Source: Hydrotalea sp. (GTDB lineage Bacteria; Bacteroidota; Bacteroidia; Chitinophagales; Chitinophagaceae). Taken from it: a stretch of DNA of 64,000 bases. Position numbers and translations under genes: made by a program. The notes under the pieces are model-generated. The model saw only the letters and a program-made list of their open reading frames with translations, did not search any database and was not told where the DNA came from. The DNA lies in contig DAHXOT010000030.1 of assembly GCA_027364735.1 (NCBI GenBank), positions 1 to 64,000 of the forward strand, read 5' to 3'. Position 1 is the stretch's first letter; every line of letters starts with the position of its first letter. Below are positions 52,491 to 62,972 of this stretch, one piece after another.

Positions 52491-55400
52491 ATGAAATTTA
52501 CTCAGCAAAGTCTTGTAATTAGTATTATAGTACTTTTTTTTTCTTGTAAACAGCACCAACCTAACGATGCATTATTTGAATTAGTAGACAATACCGGTAT
52601 CAAGTTTACCAATTCTGTAGAAGATTCTAAAGAAGCCAACATATTTAATTATCGTAATTTTTATAATGGTGCAGGTGTAGCCATTGGCGATATTAATAAC
52701 GATGGGTTAGCCGATATTTTTTTCACCGCTAATCAGGGTGCTAATAAATTGTATTTAAATAAAGGCAATTTTAAATTTGAAGATATATCTGCAAAAGCAG
52801 GATTTACCAATAAAAAGCAATGGAGTACCGGTGTAGTGTTGGTAGATATTAATCACGATGGATGGTTAGATATTTTTGTTTGTAATGCAGGCAATATGAT
52901 GGATTCTTCTTTAAGAGCCAATCAATTATTTATCAATAATCACGATTTAACTTTTACAGAATCTGCTAAACAATATGGATTAGATAATACAGGTTATACT
53001 ACACAAGCAAGCTTTTTTGATTATGATGGAGATGGCGATTTAGATTGCTTTATTGTAAATAATAGCCCTATTCCGGTTAATACTTTAAATTATGCCAATA
53101 AAAGAGATTTGCCCGCAAAAGATTGGCCTGTTGCCGATTTTTTAAAAGGTGGTGGAGATCATTTGTTTAGAAATGATAACGGACATTTTACCGAGGTAAC
53201 CTATCAAGCAGGTATTCATGGAAGTTTAATAAGCTTTGGTTTAGGTGTTACCGTTGGCGATGTAAATGGTGATGGATGGCCCGATATATATGTTTCGAAC
53301 GATTTTTTTGAAAGAGATTATTTATACGTCAATCAAAAAAATGGAACTTTTAAAGATGAATTGGAAGATAGAATGCAACATACAAGCCTTGCTTCAATGG
53401 GGGCTGATTTAGCCGATATAAATAATGATGGATATCCCGATTTTTTTACTACGGATATGTTGCCTTACGATAACTATAGATTAAAAACTACCACCGCCTT
53501 CGATAATATTGATGTGTATCGGTTAAAAGAACATTCAGGGTTTTATCATCAATTCATGCAAAATACGGTTCAACTAAACAATAAAAATGGAAAGTTTAGT
53601 GAAATTGCTAATTACTGTGGCGTACAAGCTTCTGACTGGAGTTGGGGAGGTTTAATGTTTGATGCCGATAACGATGGGTATACCGATTTGTACATTTGTA
53701 ATGGTATTTATCACGATTTGACAAATCAGGATTTTATAGATTTTTTTGCCAATGGTATAGTGCAAAATATGGTGCTTACCGGTAAAAAAGATGATATTAG
53801 TTCTATCATAAACAAAATGTCTTCGGTGCCATTGCAAAACCGAGTATTTCGAAATACCGGTCATCTTAAATTCGAAGATGTTGGAAATAAATGGGGTTTT
53901 GTACAAACATCTTTTTCAAATGGTGCAGCTTATGGCGATTTAGATAATGATGGGGATTTAGATTTAGTAGTGAATAATGAAAATCAGCCGGCATTTGTTT
54001 ATAAAAATAATAGTATTGAAAAAAATAAAAATAATTATATAGCCTTTTCTTTAAAAGGTTCTGAGAAAAACACTTTTGCAATTGGAGCTAAAGTAAATGT
54101 GTTTATCAAGAACCAAATTTTAAGTAGAGAAATTAATCCCACGAAAGGATTTCAATCATCACAAGATTATAAAGTAATTATTGGAATAGGAAAAGAAACT
54201 AAGATAGATTCTGTTCAAATAATTTGGCCTAATAGGGTAACATCTACATTAAAAACTTGTAGTATCAATAAAGTAAATACAATTGCGCAACCAACTACTA
54301 ATTATCCAATTTTTCATCCTCCCGTTTCTTCTTTTCATCCTTTATTAAAAATAGCCACCTCCAATTTCGATAAGCATGAAGAAGATGATTTTGTTGAATT
54401 GTATAGCGAACGAAATATTCCGCAAATGCTTTCAAAAGAAGGTCCAAAAGCTACTGTTGGAGATGTAAATGGCGATGGATTACAAGATGTATATATCTGC
54501 GGTTCCAATAACAAGGGCGGTCAATTATATCTTCAAAATAAAGATGGATCTTTTTCAAAAAAAATCAATAAAGCATTTCTCGATGATGCAGGAATTGAAG
54601 GAACAGCATGTTTGTTTTTTGATTGTGATGGAGATGGCGATTTAGATTTAATTGTTGGAGCCGGAGGAGATAATAAATTACCTAATAATAATTTATTATT
54701 GAATCGGTTGTATAAGAATGACGGTAAAGGAAATTTTACGGTAGTACCCAATGCCTTTCCCAATACCAATGCCAACACATCGGTAATAGTTCCATTCGAT
54801 TTCGATAACGATGGATATGTAGATTTATTTATTGGAAGCCGAAATTTGCCGTATAGATATGGTACTGCACCTCCTAATTTTATTTTTAAAAATGATGGTA
54901 AAGGAAACTTTACTGATGTTACCAATAAAATAGGAAAGAATTTAAGTAACATAGGAATGGTTACAGATGCAATATGGGCCGATGTAGAAGGCAATGGTAA
55001 GAGCCAATTGATATTGGTGGGAGATTATATGTATCCGCATATTTTTTCATACAGCAATAATACTTTTGAAGAAGTAACTACTAACTTAAGCAATTTATTT
55101 GGTTGGTGGAAAACCATAAAAGTAGCCGACTTAAATGGAGATGGTAAGAATGATTTAATTATAGGAAATATTGGTGAAAACTTTTATTTGCATCCTACCC
55201 CTCAAACGCCTGTTAAGTTGTGGTTGAATGATTATGATGCAAACGGAAATGTTGAAAAAATATTAACTCATACCATTGATCAACGCGATGTTACTGTATT
55301 TTTAAAACATGATATTGAAGATCAATTACCGGCTTTAAAAAAGCAAAATTTACGGCATCAAGATTTTGCCCGTAAATCAATTCAAGATTTATTTTCTCCG

Positions 55401-55838
55401 GAAATGATTCAATCATCCAAAGTAAAACTATTCAATTACTGCAGCTCTATTATTGCATGGAATGATGGAAATAATCATTTCACCATTCAAACACTTCCAC
55501 CTCAAATACAATTTTCTTCTGCAAATGCAATTCTTTGTGCAGATATAAATAATGATGGTAAAAAGGATATTATAATTGCCGGTAACGAATTTGGATTTCC
55601 TCCGCAGCTTGGAAGATTAGATGCCAGTTATGGAAATGTTTTAATAAATAATGGCAATAAGCAATTTACTGTTTTGGATTATAACGAATCCGGAATAGAG
55701 CTAACTGGTATGGTAAGAGATATTCAAGAAATAAATGGATTGAAGAAAAAACAGATTTTGTTTTTACGAAATAGCAACTATCCTGTTTTATATCAATTAT
55801 CTGAAAATAATATAGAAAGTACTGCAACCAAGAAATAA
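52491..55838 (+). CDS. CRTAC1-like VCBS-repeat lipoprotein with ASPIC/UnbV domain (copy 1)
   Basis: A 1115-residue surface or periplasmic lipoprotein (signal to Cys19 in LFFSCKQHQ). It is a chain of VCBS/FG-GAP beta-propeller blades. Many calcium-binding loops of the type DINNDGLAD, DYDGDGDLD, DVNGDGWPDIY and DNDGYTDLY are visible. An ASPIC/UnbV domain near residues 515-595 has AIGAKVNVFI and GFQSSQDYKVIIGIG. Such proteins accompany SusCD systems in Bacteroidota and are thought to bind glycans or partner proteins. The next gene is a paralogue 5 bp downstream. Function is not established. Confidence 0.9.
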   Translation: MKFTQQSLVISIIVLFFSCKQHQPNDALFELVDNTGIKFTNSVEDSKEANIFNYRNFYNGAGVAIGDINNDGLADIFFTANQGANKLYLNKGNFKFEDISAKAGFTNKKQWSTGVVLVDINHDGWLDIFVCNAGNMMDSSLRANQLFINNHDLTFTESAKQYGLDNTGYTTQASFFDYDGDGDLDCFIVNNSPIPVNTLNYANKRDLPAKDWPVADFLKGGGDHLFRNDNGHFTEVTYQAGIHGSLISFGLGVTVGDVNGDGWPDIYVSNDFFERDYLYVNQKNGTFKDELEDRMQHTSLASMGADLADINNDGYPDFFTTDMLPYDNYRLKTTTAFDNIDVYRLKEHSGFYHQFMQNTVQLNNKNGKFSEIANYCGVQASDWSWGGLMFDADNDGYTDLYICNGIYHDLTNQDFIDFFANGIVQNMVLTGKKDDISSIINKMSSVPLQNRVFRNTGHLKFEDVGNKWGFVQTSFSNGAAYGDLDNDGDLDLVVNNENQPAFVYKNNSIEKNKNNYIAFSLKGSEKNTFAIGAKVNVFIKNQILSREINPTKGFQSSQDYKVIIGIGKETKIDSVQIIWPNRVTSTLKTCSINKVNTIAQPTTNYPIFHPPVSSFHPLLKIATSNFDKHEEDDFVELYSERNIPQMLSKEGPKATVGDVNGDGLQDVYICGSNNKGGQLYLQNKDGSFSKKINKAFLDDAGIEGTACLFFDCDGDGDLDLIVGAGGDNKLPNNNLLLNRLYKNDGKGNFTVVPNAFPNTNANTSVIVPFDFDNDGYVDLFIGSRNLPYRYGTAPPNFIFKNDGKGNFTDVTNKIGKNLSNIGMVTDAIWADVEGNGKSQLILVGDYMYPHIFSYSNNTFEEVTTNLSNLFGWWKTIKVADLNGDGKNDLIIGNIGENFYLHPTPQTPVKLWLNDYDANGNVEKILTHTIDQRDVTVFLKHDIEDQLPALKKQNLRHQDFARKSIQDLFSPEMIQSSKVKLFNYCSSIIAWNDGNNHFTIQTLPPQIQFSSANAILCADINNDGKKDIIIAGNEFGFPPQLGRLDASYGNVLINNGNKQFTVLDYNESGIELTGMVRDIQEINGLKKKQILFLRNSNYPVLYQLSENNIESTATKK

Positions 55839-55843
55839 AATTC

Positions 55844-58800
55844 ATGCAAAAAAAATATTTTTTAAGTGTGCAAAAAGCAAGTAGACACTATTTCTTAATT
55901 CTACTATTGGGCGGTTTTATTCTTCCATCTTGTAAACAACAAACTTCACAAGAACATTTGTTTACCGTTGCATCCAAAGAGCTTACGGGCATTAATTTTT
56001 CCAATCAAATGCATCCAACAGCAAAGTTTAATTTATTTAAGTACATGTATTATTACAATGGTGCAGGTATTGGAGCAGGTGATTTTAATAATGATGGAAA
56101 AATTGATTTATTTTTTACAGCCAATCAGGGTAATAATGCACTGTATTTGAATGAAGGAAATTTACATTTTAAAGATGTTTCTAAAGAAGCTAATTTACCA
56201 CAAGATAGTGCTTGGAATACAGGTGTTTCGGTGGTAGATATAAATAATGATGGCTTATTAGATATTTATATTTGCAGGGTTGGGCATTTTGAAACTTTAC
56301 AAGGAAAAAATCAACTATTAATTTGTAAAGGAATAAAAAATGGTATTCCTTATTATGAAGATGAAGCCAAACAATACGGATTAGATTTTTCGGGCTTTAG
56401 TACACAAGCAGTTTTTTTTGATTATGATGGTGATGGCGATTTAGATATGTTTTTATTAAATCATGCCGTAAACCATGAAGCACGTTATGCACCTCGAGCA
56501 AATTTTTTAGGCACATTCGATGAACTATCGGGCGATAAAATTTATAGAAATAATGGTAATAATACTTTTACCGATATTACAAAACTTACAAAAATTAATA
56601 GCTCTGCCATTAGTTACGGATTGGGAGTAACTGTTTCGGATATCAATGTAGATGGATGGCCCGATATATATGTAGGTAACGATTTTCATGAAAATGATTA
56701 TTTATATATCAATCAGCATAACGGAACTTTTAATGACGAGAACGCTAATCAACTCATGCATACCAGTCAGTTTACAATGGGCGTTGATGTAGCAGATGTA
56801 AATAATGATGGATTCCCCGAAATTATTTCTATGGATATGCTTCCTTCCGATCCAACCATTTTAAAAAGATCTTTAGGGGAAGATGATTACGATATATTTC
56901 AGCATAAACTAAGTTTTGGATATAACTATCAGTATGCTCGAAATAATTTGCAACTAAACCGCCGCAATAATCATTTTAGCGAAATAGGTTTTTATGCAGG
57001 AGTATATGCAACAGATTGGAGTTGGGCTCCTTTGTGGATGGATTTTGATAATGATGGATTAAAAGATTTATTTGTATCGAATGGTATTCCTAAACGGATG
57101 AATGATATTGATTATATCAATTTTGTTTCGGGCGATGAAATGCAGCAAAAGCTGCGTAATAATAATATAGAAGATAAAGACATGGGTTTAATTAAGCAGT
57201 TTCCCGAAATAAAAATTCCCAATAAATTTTATAGAAATAAAGGCAATCTTCAGTTCGAAGATATGGAGCAGGCTATTGACCATGATGTGCCTACTTTTTC
57301 TAATGGTGCAGTATATGCCGATTTGGATAATGATGGCGATTTAGATGTTGTAGTAAATAATATAGACGATCCTGTATTAATTTATAAAAACGAAACCAGT
57401 GAGAATAAACATAAACCCTATGTTTCAATTCAATTAAAAGGAGCTTCTAACAATATTAATGCTATAGGTGCTAAAGTGGTATTATTTGCTAATGGCGGTA
57501 TACGATTATATGAAAAATTTCCTGTACATGGATTTCAGTCGAGTATGGAAATTCCCATGAATATTGGATTATATCAAACAAAAGTTGATTCGGCATTTCT
57601 TATTTGGCCCGATAATACGTATCAATCTATTCAGCTTGCTAATACTTCTGGAAAACTTTCATTCAAGTATCAAAAAAATTTACCGCATTTTAATTACAAC
57701 GAAATAAAATCTTATTACAAACCGGCTTCTAAGCCTATGGAAGATATTACTGCAAAAACCCAATTGCAGTACGTACATAAAGAAAATAATTTTATTGAAT
57801 TTAATAGAGAAATATTATTGCCACACATGGTTTCTACCGAAGGACCTGCATTGGCAGTTGCCGATATTAATCACGATGGATTAGCAGATGTATTTATTGG
57901 TGCTTCTAAAACTTTTCATAATGCCATTTTTCTGCAGCAAAAGAATGGAACATTTATTAAATCTCCACAACCTAAAATGCAAGTAGATAGCATGTTTGAA
58001 GATGTTGATGCAAAATGGATAGATGTTAATAATGATGGAAATATTGATTTAGTAATTGCCAGCGGCGGAAATGAATTTTATGGAAAAGATGAGCACTTAC
58101 TACCTCGTGTGTATTTAAACGATGGCAAAATGCATTTTACACCATTAAAAGATGCATTTACCAATATTTATACTACTCAATCTTGTGTGGTGCCGTTTGA
58201 CTTTAATGGCGATGGATTTATAGATTTGTTTCTTGGTGGAAGATGTGTGCCATGGGATTATGGTACAACACCACGTTCTTACTTATTGCAAAACGATGGT
58301 ACCGGAAAGTTTATTGATGTAACAGAAAAATATTCTAAAGAGTTAGCTACAGTGGGTATGGTTACACAAGCTCTTTGGTTTGACATTAATAAAGATGGCA
58401 AAAAAGATTTATTGGTATGTACCGAGTGGGGAGGTATTGATGCTTTTATAAACAACAATGGCTCGTTCACTAAAAAAGTTTTAACCGATAAAAAAGGTTG
58501 GTGGAATTTTGTTTTGCCTGTAGATATTAATAACGATGGTAATATAGATTTAATTGCAGGAAATCTTGGTTTAAATTCTCGCTTGCATGCATCTAACCAA
58601 GAGCCGGTTCGAGTATATTATAACGACTTTGATGATAACGGAAAAAAAGAGCAAATACTTACTTATTATTTAAGTGGAAAAGAAATTCCATTTGCCAATA
58701 AAGATGAATTAACAAGGCAAATGCCCATTATTAGAAAAAAATATTTGTATGCAGCCGATTTTGCCAAAGCATCTTTACAAGATATTTTTGGAAGCGAAAA

Positions 58801-59215
58801 ACTTGCTTCATCGCAATTACTTACGGCCAATTATTTTGGCAATTCGCTTTTATTAAATCACGGGAATTTAAATTTTTCTACCGAATTATTACCTTGGCAA
58901 GCACAGCTAAGTACCTATAAAGATGCCGTTATTGTTGATGCCAATGGAGATAATTTACCCGATATTTTATTAATGGGAAATTATTACGATAATAATATTC
59001 AGATGGGAAGATATGATGCAGATTATGGCACAATCCTAATTAATAAAGGAAATGGAAAATTCGATGCCGACAGTATTAATGGATTAACAATTAAAGGTCA
59101 GGTTAGGCATATTCAGCCCATTATAATTAATCATCAACAAGCATTTATACTTGCAAAAAATAATGATAGTACACAAATAATTAAATTTAAAATACCGGAT
59201 ACTTTACATAAGTAA
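55844..59215 (+). CDS. CRTAC1-like VCBS-repeat lipoprotein with ASPIC/UnbV domain (copy 2)
   Basis: A 1123-residue paralogue of the preceding gene with the same order of parts. The lipoprotein signal ends ILPSC. Blades with loops such as DFNNDGKIDLFF, DYDGDGDLDMF, DVNNDGFPE and DLDNDGDLDVV follow. The ASPIC/UnbV stretch is AIGAKVVLFANGGIRLYEKF and HGFQSSMEI, and a second set of blades continues to the C-terminus. The tandem pair suggests duplication with later divergence. Its last 29 bp overlap the end of the convergent SRPBCC-like gene. A role in sugar or protein binding at the surface is inferred from the family. Confidence 0.9.
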   Translation: MQKKYFLSVQKASRHYFLILLLGGFILPSCKQQTSQEHLFTVASKELTGINFSNQMHPTAKFNLFKYMYYYNGAGIGAGDFNNDGKIDLFFTANQGNNALYLNEGNLHFKDVSKEANLPQDSAWNTGVSVVDINNDGLLDIYICRVGHFETLQGKNQLLICKGIKNGIPYYEDEAKQYGLDFSGFSTQAVFFDYDGDGDLDMFLLNHAVNHEARYAPRANFLGTFDELSGDKIYRNNGNNTFTDITKLTKINSSAISYGLGVTVSDINVDGWPDIYVGNDFHENDYLYINQHNGTFNDENANQLMHTSQFTMGVDVADVNNDGFPEIISMDMLPSDPTILKRSLGEDDYDIFQHKLSFGYNYQYARNNLQLNRRNNHFSEIGFYAGVYATDWSWAPLWMDFDNDGLKDLFVSNGIPKRMNDIDYINFVSGDEMQQKLRNNNIEDKDMGLIKQFPEIKIPNKFYRNKGNLQFEDMEQAIDHDVPTFSNGAVYADLDNDGDLDVVVNNIDDPVLIYKNETSENKHKPYVSIQLKGASNNINAIGAKVVLFANGGIRLYEKFPVHGFQSSMEIPMNIGLYQTKVDSAFLIWPDNTYQSIQLANTSGKLSFKYQKNLPHFNYNEIKSYYKPASKPMEDITAKTQLQYVHKENNFIEFNREILLPHMVSTEGPALAVADINHDGLADVFIGASKTFHNAIFLQQKNGTFIKSPQPKMQVDSMFEDVDAKWIDVNNDGNIDLVIASGGNEFYGKDEHLLPRVYLNDGKMHFTPLKDAFTNIYTTQSCVVPFDFNGDGFIDLFLGGRCVPWDYGTTPRSYLLQNDGTGKFIDVTEKYSKELATVGMVTQALWFDINKDGKKDLLVCTEWGGIDAFINNNGSFTKKVLTDKKGWWNFVLPVDINNDGNIDLIAGNLGLNSRLHASNQEPVRVYYNDFDDNGKKEQILTYYLSGKEIPFANKDELTRQMPIIRKKYLYAADFAKASLQDIFGSEKLASSQLLTANYFGNSLLLNHGNLNFSTELLPWQAQLSTYKDAVIVDANGDNLPDILLMGNYYDNNIQMGRYDADYGTILINKGNGKFDADSINGLTIKGQVRHIQPIIINHQQAFILAKNNDSTQIIKFKIPDTLHK

Positions 59216-60113
59216 CCCATTTAGTGGTATCTGATACTTGCATTCTATTTGTTACTAACATTTGAAAAGGAATGGCTGGAGATGTTCTATGAAAATCTAT
59301 CAGATAATTTTTTAAAGCAATTTCTCCATTGGCAATAGCTGTTGGTCCGCCGGTAACAGTGGTTTCTAATAATTTACCCAAAATCATTTTTTTAATTACA
59401 TATACATTGTTAGATGGAATATCTCTAAGCATAGGAATGGCAATCATAACCTCGTATTGTTGTGGAGCTATTGTAGTTATATTTAGCATAGGATATTCTT
59501 TTTCAATTCCTCCATTTTTACTAATGTAACTTTTTAACCCATCAATCACCTGATATACTTCGGCAGTACTAGGATAATGAGTAAATATTTTTTTTGTAGA
59601 TAATAATGATGAATCTTTTACCCTTCCTTCAGTAATAGTATAGCCATAAATATTTTTTGTAGTTGAAATATAAGCACAAAGGCTGTTTAATATAGTATCG
59701 AGTTGTATTTTTAAGTTTCTGGCTTTAAAAAAATGATGAATACGATTAATAGGATTATAATCTGTTGAGATAGTATTATATGTCCATTGAATACCACAAG
59801 AATCATCTTTAATAGGCGAGGAGGTAATTTGAGAAGATAAAGATTCGCTTTTATTGGTAATTGGTAAATTTAATAAAACCCTTTCCGGAATGCTATACTT
59901 AGTTCCTTTATAATTATATACAGAATCATTCTCTATGGTGCCCGGCCACCATTTTGCAACTGCCTCTCTGTTTAATAAAATTCTGTTTACTGCTTCAATG
60001 GGTGTGCCAACTGTTCTATATCCTTCAACCGTTATTTTCGATGGAATTAAAAGATACATACTTAAAAACATCAATCCTATCAATACCAAAAAAATAAAAC
60101 TCCATTTTTTCAT
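59187..60113 (-). CDS. SRPBCC/GyrI-like membrane-anchored protein
   Basis: A 308-residue protein with an N-terminal membrane segment (about residues 4-24). An SRPBCC-like lipid-binding domain follows (about 28-160; VEGYRTVGTPIEAVNRILLN and AVAKWWPGTIEND), then a GyrI-like effector domain toward the C-terminus (about 205-300). The combination is seen in uncharacterised Bacteroidota proteins. It has no DNA-binding domain, so it is not a transcription factor in itself. It is encoded against the flow of the locus and overlaps the second VCBS gene by 29 bp at the 3' ends. Function unknown. Confidence 0.65.
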   Translation of the reverse strand: MKKWSFIFLVLIGLMFLSMYLLIPSKITVEGYRTVGTPIEAVNRILLNREAVAKWWPGTIENDSVYNYKGTKYSIPERVLLNLPITNKSESLSSQITSSPIKDDSCGIQWTYNTISTDYNPINRIHHFFKARNLKIQLDTILNSLCAYISTTKNIYGYTITEGRVKDSSLLSTKKIFTHYPSTAEVYQVIDGLKSYISKNGGIEKEYPMLNITTIAPQQYEVMIAIPMLRDIPSNNVYVIKKMILGKLLETTVTGGPTAIANGEIALKNYLIDFHRTSPAIPFQMLVTNRMQVSDTTKWVTYVKYPVF

Positions 60114-60232
60114 ACAACTTCAGTTTATGCAGGGTGCAAAATAAGGGATATCCTTTCAAAAAATTGTGAAAATTAAAAACACTTGCACCTCATTAATTAG
60201 TATTTTAGCCAATTATCTGAACCTATTTTGTT

Positions 60233-62275
60233 ATGAAAAAAACATGTTTCTTTTTCGCTATCTTTTTGATGAGTTCTGCTATAACATTCTCACAAACTTC
60301 TGTAGATGTTTGGAAAATTAAAGCCAATAAAATAAATCCATCCGATTATTATGGCATTACCGTAGCAAATGGAATGATAGGTATTGTTTCCTCGCCAGAG
60401 CCTTTTAAAGTAAAAGATGTTGTATTGGCCGGTGCATACGATTTATATGGCAGAGGAAGAGTAAGTAATTTTTTACGAAGTTTTAATTTATTAAATGCGT
60501 ATGTAGAAATTGATGGGAAAAGAATGGATGCCAATAATACTGCTAATTTTAATCAGATGTTAGATATGCACCATGCCAGTTTTACTACTTCATTTAATTA
60601 TTTAGATAAAGCAACAATTTCTTATACCTATTATTCTTTGCGGCAATTGCCATATACCGTATTAATGGATGTAACAATAACAGCAAAAAAAGATATTGTT
60701 ATTGGAGCCGCCAGTGTAATGGAAGCTCCAGATGCATTGAAAGATGTTCAAAATTATTATAATGAAATTGATAGACCTCATGTAACCATTAGCTTATTAA
60801 CCTCATCGGCTAAAAGTCCCACAGGGAAATTATTAATGTGTGCTTCCAATACATTTTTATTTACCGAGCCACATGGTCAAGAACCTCGTGTAATTCATGA
60901 AATGTGGGATAATAATATGCATCTTATGAAGTTTTCAAAAAAATTAAATGCAGGAGAAACCTATCATTATAGCATTGCCGGTTCTTCTATTACATCGGCT
61001 CATAATGATGATCCATTAAATGAAGCCGAACGAATGACCATCTTTGCTAAATTGGAAGGAAGAGATAGGTTAATACAATTTCATAATCGGGCATGGGATG
61101 AATTATGGAAAAGTGATATACAAATTGAAGGAGATAATCAGTCTCAACAAGATATTCATAGCATGTTATATCACTTATATTCTTTTGCACGAGAAGGTAC
61201 AGCATTAAGTCCTTCTCCAATGGGTTTATCGGGTTTAGGATATAATGGACATGTGTTTTGGGATACTGAATTATGGATGTATCCTTCCATTTTAGTGTTA
61301 CATCCAGAAATAGCTAAAAGCTTAATTGAGTACCGATACGAGCGGTTAGAAGCAGCTAAACGTAATGCATTTAATCATGGATATAAAGGCGCTATGTTTC
61401 CATGGGAAAGTGCAGCCAGTGGAGTAGAAGAAACACCCGTTTGGGCATTAAGTGGCCCGTTCGAGCATCATATAACCGCTTGCGTAGGTATTGCTGCATG
61501 GAATTATTATTGTGTAACACAAGATAAAGAATGGCTAAAAGAAAAAGGCTGGCCAATTTTAAAAGAAACTGCCGATTTCTGGGCAAGCAGAGTAGAAAGA
61601 AACGGGCCCGGAAAATATGATATTAAAAATGTAGTAGCCTCAGACGAATGGGCCGAAAATGTAGATAATGATGCATGGACAAATGCTGCTGCTAAAGCTG
61701 TTTTACAATATGCTACCAATGCCGCTAAAATAATAAATACTAAGGCAGATGATGATTGGATGCATGTTGCCAACAATATTCCTATTTTAAAATTTGATGA
61801 TGGTGTTACTAAAGAGCATGCCACTTATCATGGCGAGGGAATTAAACAAGCTGATGTAAATCTTTTGGCTTATCCGTTAAAAGAAATTACTGATGTTGCA
61901 CAAATAAAAAAAGATCTCGCTTATTACGAACAACGTATTCCTAATGAAGGAACACCTGCAATGACGCAAGCAATTTTTACTTTGTTGTATGCTCGTTTGG
62001 GTGATGGAAATAAAGCCTATCAATGGTTTAAAGATGCGTATATGCCTAACTTGAATTCGCCATTTAGAGTTATTGCAGAAACAAAAGGAGGCACTAATCC
62101 TTATTTTGCAACAGGAGCCGGTGGAATATTACAAAGTGTTTTGATGGGTTTTGGTGGATTAGATATCTCGGAAAATGGAATTATTCAGCTGAAATCCGCT
62201 TTGCCTAATCAATGGAAAAAGGTTACGATAACAGGAGTTGGAACTAAAAAGCAAACGTTTGTGGTGAATAAATAA
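60233..62275 (+). CDS. secreted GH65 glycoside hydrolase, kojibiose-hydrolase-like
   Basis: A 680-residue family 65 enzyme with a signal peptide (about residues 1-20, ending ITFSQ), so it is periplasmic or exported. It has an N-terminal beta-sandwich (to about 270) and an (alpha/alpha)6 barrel (about 300-630). Barrel landmarks are GLGYNGHVFWDTELWMYPS and FPWESAASGVEETP. The acid is Glu472 in VVASDEWAENVDNDAW, and a base candidate is Glu616 in FRVIAETKGG. From memory, these are the numbers of the catalytic pair in the Flavobacterium johnsoniae kojibiose hydrolase FjGH65A. The base argues for hydrolysis rather than phosphorolysis. It likely cleaves kojibiose or another alpha-glucoside taken in by SusCD. 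Confidence 0.88.
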   Translation: MKKTCFFFAIFLMSSAITFSQTSVDVWKIKANKINPSDYYGITVANGMIGIVSSPEPFKVKDVVLAGAYDLYGRGRVSNFLRSFNLLNAYVEIDGKRMDANNTANFNQMLDMHHASFTTSFNYLDKATISYTYYSLRQLPYTVLMDVTITAKKDIVIGAASVMEAPDALKDVQNYYNEIDRPHVTISLLTSSAKSPTGKLLMCASNTFLFTEPHGQEPRVIHEMWDNNMHLMKFSKKLNAGETYHYSIAGSSITSAHNDDPLNEAERMTIFAKLEGRDRLIQFHNRAWDELWKSDIQIEGDNQSQQDIHSMLYHLYSFAREGTALSPSPMGLSGLGYNGHVFWDTELWMYPSILVLHPEIAKSLIEYRYERLEAAKRNAFNHGYKGAMFPWESAASGVEETPVWALSGPFEHHITACVGIAAWNYYCVTQDKEWLKEKGWPILKETADFWASRVERNGPGKYDIKNVVASDEWAENVDNDAWTNAAAKAVLQYATNAAKIINTKADDDWMHVANNIPILKFDDGVTKEHATYHGEGIKQADVNLLAYPLKEITDVAQIKKDLAYYEQRIPNEGTPAMTQAIFTLLYARLGDGNKAYQWFKDAYMPNLNSPFRVIAETKGGTNPYFATGAGGILQSVLMGFGGLDISENGIIQLKSALPNQWKKVTITGVGTKKQTFVVNK

Positions 62276-62343
62276 AATATTTTTTCAACCAATTTTTAAA
62301 AAATTTGTACAGAAACTATTACCTTCACTGCTTGTAACTTAAT

Positions 62344-62901
62344 TTGAAAAAGATTCTTGCTATACTGCTATTGGGCATTTTGCTGTTTAATTGGGTGGGC
62401 TATCGCTTCATCTCCGATTATTTTGAAGCAAAAGCTTTTGATGAAATGCAAGCCAATATTGATATTAATAATTACTCCAGTTCTGAATTAATAAGTATTA
62501 AAGTTCCCTTTAGTGTTCCTTATGGCAGAAACTCCATTCAATTCGAAAAAGTAAGTGGAAGTATGGAAATAAAAGGGGTAAGTTATCAATACGTAAAACG
62601 TAGGTTTTATAATGATACTTTAGAACTACTTTGTCTTCCTAATACTGCTAAAACAAGTGTAACAAATGCAAGAGATGAATTTTTTAAATTAGCCAACGAT
62701 TTTGTGAATTTTTCTACGTCTAAAAAAGCAGCTCCTTCCAATCATCACCTAACCAAATTATCTGTTCAAGATTATGTAGGTGATCATTATTTCGATATTT
62801 TTCAATCTCCTATTTCATTAGGTCATTCTTATCAAAGTTTATCGTTTAGTGTTGATAATTTATTTTACTTGCAGAAATTAGATCAGCCCCCCGAAGCATA
62901 A
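62344..62901 (+). CDS. small membrane-anchored protein of unknown function
   Basis: A 185-residue protein starting at a TTG, the only plausible start for its N-terminal membrane segment (LAILLLGILLFNWVGY, about residues 5-20). The rest is a soluble exported region with IDINNYSSSELISIKVPFSV, then VSGSMEIKGVSYQYVKRRFY, and a proline-containing tail. Similar short proteins occur in this phylum next to transporter genes, but I cannot name a family. It lies 68 bp after the GH65 gene and 71 bp before the haloperoxidase-like gene, so it may be part of one transcript. Confidence 0.65.
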   Translation: MKKILAILLLGILLFNWVGYRFISDYFEAKAFDEMQANIDINNYSSSELISIKVPFSVPYGRNSIQFEKVSGSMEIKGVSYQYVKRRFYNDTLELLCLPNTAKTSVTNARDEFFKLANDFVNFSTSKKAAPSNHHLTKLSVQDYVGDHYFDIFQSPISLGHSYQSLSFSVDNLFYLQKLDQPPEA

Positions 62902-62972
62902 GGGGTTAGTTTTATTTTAGTATTTTCTTCTTTAATTATTATTCTTCCATTGATCTAATTTTAAATCATTAT

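Noticed and set aside
54533-54994. 153-codon minus-strand frame inside the first VCBS gene
   Set aside because: A mirror of repeated Gly-Asp-rich codons in the VCBS blades; low-complexity Ser/Pro product, no family.
52600-59000. Many short near-repeats that could look like a CRISPR or tandem array
   Set aside because: They encode the calcium-binding loops of VCBS blades in intact reading frames; spacing and sequence vary as in protein repeats.
60133-60189. GGTGCAA and TTGCACC pair upstream of the GH65 gene
   Set aside because: Seven-bp arms 43 bp apart in AT-rich DNA; too weak to call an operator or a loop.
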